A stretch of 19,022 bases of DNA. It comes from Rubrobacter sp. Lineage in GTDB: Bacteria > Actinomycetota > Rubrobacteria > Rubrobacterales > Rubrobacteraceae. Shown piece by piece: positions 15,473-19,022 of the stretch (positions are counted from its first letter, which is position 1; each line of letters opens with the position of its first letter). The position numbers and the translations under genes are program-made. The stretch lies in NCBI GenBank assembly GCA_019247245.1, contig JAFAPF010000034.1, forward strand, positions 1 through 19,022, read 5' to 3'. The notes under the pieces were generated by a model. The model did no database searches and was not told the DNA's origin. It was given only the letters and a program-made list of their open reading frames with translations.

Positions 15473-15502
15473 CTGGCATGACAAGCCAATGCTTTCTATA
15501 CT
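15473..15502 (+). promoter_or_regulatory. Probable ilvD promoter
   Basis: CTGGCA (15473–15478; 4 of 6 to TTGACA) and TATACT (15497–15502; 5 of 6 to TATAAT) are 18 bp apart. The transcript would start near 15509 and carry a leader of about 38 bases with the ribosome site AGAGAGG at 15535–15541, six bases before the ATG. Unlike the relA and DUF2905 promoters this one gives an ordinary leader. Confidence 0.45.
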
Positions 15503-15547
15503 CAGGGAGCCGAAACGTACCCAAGCAGAGTCCTAGAGAGGCAGCCG

Positions 15548-17233
15548 ATGGAGACCACAGACACCCGTCACAAGAGCCGCACCATCCTCGAAGGCCGCGA
15601 CCGAGCCCCGGCCCGCGCGATGCTCAAAGCGATAGGTTTCAACGACGAGGATCTGAGCAAACCGATAATCGGAGTAGCACACTCGTGGATCGAAACCATG
15701 CCCTGCAACTTTAATCAGCGCCGGCTCGCTGAACGGGTCAAGGCTGGCATCCGTGCTGCTGGGGGTACGCCGATGGAGTTCAACACTATTGCTATCTCTG
15801 ACGGGGTTACGATGGGCACCGAGGGGATGAAGGCATCGCTCGTGAGCCGCGAAGTGATAGCAGATTCTATAGAGCTTGTGGGCCGCGGTCACATGTTCGA
15901 CGCTATCGTCTCTCTCGTGGGATGCGACAAGACTATACCAGGGGCAGCGATGGCCCTCGTCCGTCTGGGCGTCCCCGGCTTCGTGGTCTACGGAGGGTCC
16001 ATCGCCCCGGGCCGGTTCAAGGACAGTAACGTGACGATCCAGGATGTCTTTGAGGCTGTGGGTACCAACGCGGCGGGGAGGATGACAGACGAGGACTTTA
16101 AGGACCTCGAGAACCACGCCTGCCCCGGCGCGGGCGCCTGCGGCGGCCAATTCACGGCAAACACGATGGCGATGGCGCTTGAGTTCCTCGGCCTCTCACC
16201 CATGGGTTCAGCGAGCCCCCCAGCTAACGACCCTCGCAAGGACGAGGTTTGTGTGGCGACAGGAGAGCTGATCATGGACCTCTTGCGCAGGGGTCTCAAA
16301 CCCGCAGACATCTTGACGCGTGAGGCGTTCGAGAACGCTATCGCGGCGGTCGCTGCCAGCGGGGGCTCGACAAACGCGGTCTTACACCTACTGGCGATAG
16401 CTCGCGAAGCGCAGATACCACTTGGCATAGATGACTTCGACCGAATCAGCAGGCACACCCCCATCGTCGCTGACCTCAAGCCCGGTGGCCGCTACACCGC
16501 CGTGGACTTCGATGACGCGGGCGGCACTAAGCTCTTGGGCCGGCGTTTGGTCGAGGCCGGCCTCGTGGATGGAGGCCAGCTCACCCCCACAGGCAAGACT
16601 ATCGCCGAGGAAGTCGAGGATGGCAACGAAGCAGAGGGCCAGGACGTGGTGGTCTCTGTTGGGAGTCCCCTAAGAGGGACGGGTGGGCTCGTGATACTCA
16701 AGGGTAACCTCGCCCCCGAGGGCTGCGTGGTAAAGGTTGCCGGGTATACCCGGCTATTCCACGAGGGCCCCGCGCGCGTCTTCGATTCTGAAGAGGAGGC
16801 GATGGAGGCGGTCACGAACGGGCGAGTCGAGGACGGCGATGTCGTCGTGATAAGGTACGAAGGCCCCAAGGGTGGCCCCGGCATGCGCGAGATGCTGGGC
16901 GTAACCGCGGCCTTGGTGGGTGAGGGCTTAGGCGAATCGGTAGCCCTCCTCACCGACGGTCGCTTCTCCGGCGCCACCCACGGCCTCATGGCCGGCCACG
17001 TCGCACCCGAGGCTGCCCACCGTGGTCCCATAGCGGCGCTACAGGAAGGAGACACGGTTATCTTCGATGTCGAGAACCGTAAGCTTGAGGTCGTCCTCTC
17101 GGATGAGGAGATAGAGGACCGCCTCGCGGACTGGCGAGACCCCGTCCCCCGCTACGACACGGGCGTCTTCGCCAAGTACGTCGCGCTGGTCTCCTCAGCC
17201 TCCGAAGGCGCGATAACACGGCCAGAGAAGTAG
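15548..17233 (+). CDS. ilvD: Dihydroxy-acid dehydratase
   Basis: An iron–sulphur enzyme dehydrating 2,3-dihydroxy-isovalerate and -methylvalerate to the keto acids for valine, leucine and isoleucine. At 561 residues it has the normal length. Iron–sulphur cysteines are visible at Cys53 (MPCNFNQ), Cys126 (GCDKT) and Cys198 (GACGG); other landmarks are [35 protein letters not shown] and GHVAPEAA. The start has a clear ribosome site AGAGAGG. It stands alone, with no other ilv gene in the window, and faces a minus-strand gene whose stop is 13 bases away. Confidence 0.97.
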   Translation: METTDTRHKSRTILEGRDRAPARAMLKAIGFNDEDLSKPIIGVAHSWIETMPCNFNQRRLAERVKAGIRAAGGTPMEFNTIAISDGVTMGTEGMKASLVSREVIADSIELVGRGHMFDAIVSLVGCDKTIPGAAMALVRLGVPGFVVYGGSIAPGRFKDSNVTIQDVFEAVGTNAAGRMTDEDFKDLENHACPGAGACGGQFTANTMAMALEFLGLSPMGSASPPANDPRKDEVCVATGELIMDLLRRGLKPADILTREAFENAIAAVAASGGSTNAVLHLLAIAREAQIPLGIDDFDRISRHTPIVADLKPGGRYTAVDFDDAGGTKLLGRRLVEAGLVDGGQLTPTGKTIAEEVEDGNEAEGQDVVVSVGSPLRGTGGLVILKGNLAPEGCVVKVAGYTRLFHEGPARVFDSEEEAMEAVTNGRVEDGDVVVIRYEGPKGGPGMREMLGVTAALVGEGLGESVALLTDGRFSGATHGLMAGHVAPEAAHRGPIAALQEGDTVIFDVENRKLEVVLSDEEIEDRLADWRDPVPRYDTGVFAKYVALVSSASEGAITRPEK

Positions 17234-17236
17234 GGT

Positions 17237-17246
17237 TGTCTAGACA
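17237..17246. repeat. 10-bp palindrome in the convergent junction
   Basis: TGTCTAGACA, a perfect palindrome, fills most of the 13 bases between the ilvD stop and the stop of the convergent gene. It has no loop or T-run, so it is not a standard terminator; it may be chance. Confidence 0.3.
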
Positions 17247-17738
17247 CTACCTCCCGCTGAGCCGGTACCAGATCGGCATCAGAAACCATACAAAGACAAA
17301 AAAGACGGTGATAACCGCGGTTCCCATAGCTGCAGCTGTCGAACCAAACAAGATGTCGGTGATGACGAATATCGCCCCAACCATCCCTGGCACCAGCAGG
17401 ATCACGCCCGCGATCGCGAGCTGGTTTGCTACCTGCAACCGGTGCTCCCGGGCCTGCTGCCGCCACAAGATTCTGTGATGAACCGAGGGCGCTATGAGCA
17501 GGGCCGCCGAAACCGCCGTGCATACGAGCGTCCCGAAAAAGACCGCCTGCTGAAACGGGTTCACGCGCTCGAACCCCTGTGAGAAAGGAACCGTAAGTAG
17601 AAAAGCAAACAGTACCTGGACCCCGGGCAGCATCACCCGCAGCTCCTGCAACAGCTCGATCAGCTCCCGCGCTCGGCGCTCATGCTCGTTCTCCCCCATC
17701 CTCTCCTTAGTGAGCTCTTCCGCATCCTTACTGCCCAT
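17247..17738 (-). CDS. DUF6328-type small integral membrane protein
   Basis: A 163-residue protein with a charged N-terminus (residues 1–30) and four hydrophobic segments (about 36–52, 65–85, 104–124 and 131–152). The stretch ELLQELRVMLPGVQVLFAFLLTVPF followed later by HHRILWRQQ and ending PIWYRLSGR fits the DUF6328 family common in actinobacteria; function unknown. The start is well supported by GGAGG four bases before the ATG at 17738. It is monocistronic, converges on ilvD, and has a palindromic operator candidate just upstream of its ribosome site. Confidence 0.82.
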   Translation of the reverse strand: MGSKDAEELTKERMGENEHERRARELIELLQELRVMLPGVQVLFAFLLTVPFSQGFERVNPFQQAVFFGTLVCTAVSAALLIAPSVHHRILWRQQAREHRLQVANQLAIAGVILLVPGMVGAIFVITDILFGSTAAAMGTAVITVFFVFVWFLMPIWYRLSGR

Positions 17739-17754
17739 CTATCCTCCACCGGAT

Positions 17755-17769
17755 TTAACACCTTGTTAA
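17755..17769. promoter_or_regulatory. Operator candidate upstream of the DUF6328-type gene
   Basis: TTAACA-CCT-TGTTAA is a perfect 6-3-6 inverted repeat lying seven bases upstream of the GGAGG ribosome site of the gene at 17247–17738 and about 15 bases downstream of a TAGAAT-like -10 box (minus strand). The form suits a dimeric repressor; no T-run follows, so it is not a terminator. Confidence 0.4.
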
Positions 17770-18053
17770 GGTTCATTCTACATAAGCCAAGGCCTCTCCA
17801 GACATACCCGGTATCACGGTATCTGAGCACGCAAAGAGACATGGTCCGCTTTTGGGAAACCCTTCGCCCTATAGCTGATCGTCCGTAAATGTGTCCCATC
17901 TTCTCGGTTTCGGGCCGTAAGCGGAGCTGTTGGGCAGGTGTATCAACCAAACAAACCAGCACAAGATAAGGGAGCACAACGCCCATGGCTCCGGATCTGG
18001 GATTATCAGCATCTGGTTGACTCAGCAGGGCGGAACACAGTAGGGTGCGCAAC
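17770..18053. other. Intergenic region between divergent genes
   Basis: No gene is supported. A minus-strand frame (17660–18127) and a plus-strand frame (17682–17888) cross the DUF6328-type gene or its promoter and have no family character. The right end carries the promoter candidate at 18017–18046. Confidence 0.4.
18017..18046 (+). promoter_or_regulatory. Promoter candidate for the DUF192 unit
   Basis: TTGACT (18017–18022; 5 of 6) and TAGGGT (18041–18046; 3 of 6) are 18 bp apart. Seven bases after the -10 box comes GTG 18054, the start of a small open frame, again compatible with a leaderless transcript. Confidence 0.35.
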
Positions 18054-18152
18054 GTGCTGATCATAAACCGAGGTAAACTCGACAAGACAACCTTTGGTAT
18101 CGGCAAGGGCAAGGGCCACGGGAACATGCACCCGGACCTTGTGCAGCGATGA
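18054..18152 (+). CDS. Possible 32-residue leaderless leader ORF coupled to the DUF192 gene
   Basis: An open frame GTG…TGA encoding 32 residues with a glycine/lysine run (FGIGKGKGHGN, residues 14–24). It starts seven bases after a promoter-like pair and its TGA overlaps the ATG of the next gene as ATGA, the arrangement of translationally coupled genes. The DUF192 ATG has no ribosome site of its own, which makes a coupled upstream frame attractive. No similarity is recognised, and the frame is short enough to be chance. Confidence 0.3.
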   Translation: MLIINRGKLDKTTFGIGKGKGHGNMHPDLVQR

Positions 18153-19022
18153 GAAGCGGGACCGTGTTGATCATCATCACCCTTCTAGGGGGCCTCGCTC
18201 TGACCGCTGTGCTCTATGTTCTGACCGGCCGCCTAGGAGAGCAGAGCATAGTTCCGGGGACCACCATCGAGAGCGCCGGCCCTACCACATCTAACACTAC
18301 CACCCCGAGCACTGCCGCGAAGACGCCTGCTCCCAACGCATCCGACACCATCGCGATAAACGCTTCGAGCGGCGAGAGGGTCGAGGTAAAGGTCGAGATC
18401 GCCGACGATCCGGCCAAGCGGCAGAAGGGACTGATGGAGCGTACTGCGCTTGCCGAGAACGCCGGCATGCTCTTCGTCTTCAACCGGGAACAGCAGCTTT
18501 CGTTCTTCATGAAGAATACTCTGATCCCCCTCTCCATCGCCTACATCGACGGTGGAGGGCGCATCGTGGACATTCAGGACATGCAGCCGCTAGACGAAAC
18601 CCCTCACCCTTCTGCCGCGCCCGCCAGGTACGCCCTGGAGGTTAACCAGGGCTTCTTCAGAGAGCACGACGTGGAGGTGGGAGATACCGTAGAGCTGCCC
18701 CGCCAGGCCACCTCGGCAGTGACACCCAGTGCTGCCGAGGTAATACAAGCCTTCGACGAGGCTGGCCTCGAAGTCGGAAATGTTTTTCCCGTCGAGCAGG
18801 AACCAGGCTGGGATCAGAAACCGGTGCCCAAGACCTACGAAGAAGCAGCGCGCTTCGAGATACCTTCCTTAGGAGAAGGCTACGGGGGTAGGGTCTACGT
18901 CTTTGGATCAGAGGAGAACCTCAACGCCGTATACGATTACTACGAGGGTCTCCCAAGCGACATCCGTCCGTACATCTATGTCAAGGATAAGGTGCTCGTG
19001 CAGATAACCAACCAATTACCGA
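18149..19022 (+). CDS. Secreted or membrane-anchored DUF192 protein with an extra C-terminal domain (3' end cut)
   Basis: At least 291 residues, open at the window edge. Residues 5–26 form one membrane helix or uncleaved signal, then a Thr/Ser/Pro/Ala-rich linker to about 66, then a DUF192 domain (about 68–183): KGLMER at 93–98, AGMLFVF at 105–111, FFMKNT at 119–124 (FWMKNT in most relatives), PLSIAYID and ARYALEV with VGD. The cysteines often found before the AxYxLE stretch are absent. A second domain follows from about 193 (AAEVIQAFDEAGLEVG, then VPKTYEEAARFEIPSLG and YIYVKDKVLVQI) and resembles a module of small secreted lipoprotein-like proteins; function unknown. The ATG at 18149 lacks a ribosome site; GTG 18164 behind GAGAAGCGGG is an alternative. 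Confidence 0.82.
   Translation, partial: MRSGTVLIIITLLGGLALTAVLYVLTGRLGEQSIVPGTTIESAGPTTSNTTTPSTAAKTPAPNASDTIAINASSGERVEVKVEIADDPAKRQKGLMERTALAENAGMLFVFNREQQLSFFMKNTLIPLSIAYIDGGGRIVDIQDMQPLDETPHPSAAPARYALEVNQGFFREHDVEVGDTVELPRQATSAVTPSAAEVIQAFDEAGLEVGNVFPVEQEPGWDQKPVPKTYEEAARFEIPSLGEGYGGRVYVFGSEENLNAVYDYYEGLPSDIRPYIYVKDKVLVQITNQLP

Noticed and set aside
15199..15481. Two overlapping plus-strand frames upstream of ilvD
   Set aside because: Neither has a ribosome site, family likeness or hydrophobic or charged pattern of a real protein, and they overlap in different frames.
15188..15547. T-box or attenuator leader before ilvD
   Set aside because: No T-box consensus, no run of Leu/Ile/Val codons in a short leader frame and no hairpin with a T-run were found.
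17660..18127. 155-codon minus-strand frame
   Set aside because: It overlaps the start of the well-supported DUF6328-type gene in another frame and the operator palindrome, and its translation looks random (Arg/Leu/Ser/Pro rich).
1..19022. CRISPR array, tRNA or rRNA genes, prophage or intact IS
   Set aside because: No spaced direct repeats, no TΨC-like or CCA-ended cloverleaf sequence, and no transposase, integrase or phage structural gene were recognised.

Overview
The window looks like chromosomal DNA from an actinobacterium-like Gram-positive, most plausibly the Rubrobacter lineage. This is inferred from the gene set and order, not from a search. The clues are a bifunctional RelA/Rel next to a glyoxalase-II-like hydrolase and hisS (the relA–hydrolase–hisS neighbourhood known from Mycobacterium), many GTG starts, a DUF6328-type membrane protein, tandem CPBP proteases and a DUF192 secreted protein. 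Base composition is, by eye, only moderately GC-rich, and the left 2.5 kb and the 7.4–8.1 kb gap look more AT-rich than the housekeeping blocks.

Layout. (1) 1–2333, minus strand: accessory membrane proteins. Two tandem CPBP-type proteases (the first cut by the window edge) carry duplicated promoters and are separated by a 144-bp foldback element resembling a MITE. An unrecognised multi-pass membrane protein follows. (2) 2501–7363, minus: a tight operon relA → MBL-fold hydrolase → hisS → sirtuin, apparently started by a leaderless promoter. It combines the stringent response, histidyl-tRNA charging and an NAD-dependent deacylase. (3) 7378–8147: a poorly coding gap with one doubtful ORF. (4) 8148–15135, minus: a long overlapping operon DUF2905 protein → queA → tgt → secD → secF → phasin-like protein → UbiB-family kinase, also with a leaderless-type promoter. 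It couples queuosine tRNA modification to the Sec translocase accessory proteins; yajC, usual between tgt and secD, is absent. (5) 15136–15547: non-coding divergent region with the ilvD promoter. (6) 15548–17233, plus: ilvD (branched-chain amino acids). (7) 17247–17738, minus: DUF6328-type membrane protein convergent with ilvD, with a palindromic operator candidate upstream. (8) 18054–19022, plus: a possible leaderless 32-residue ORF coupled by ATGA overlap to a DUF192 protein that carries an extra C-terminal domain and runs off the window.

Points of most interest: the foldback element, the pair of leaderless promoters with identical geometry in front of relA and the queA–sec operon, tgt lacking a canonical start at its conserved N-terminus, the coupled micro-ORF, and the DUF192 fusion. 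I found no CRISPR array, rRNA, tRNA, phage module or intact transposase.
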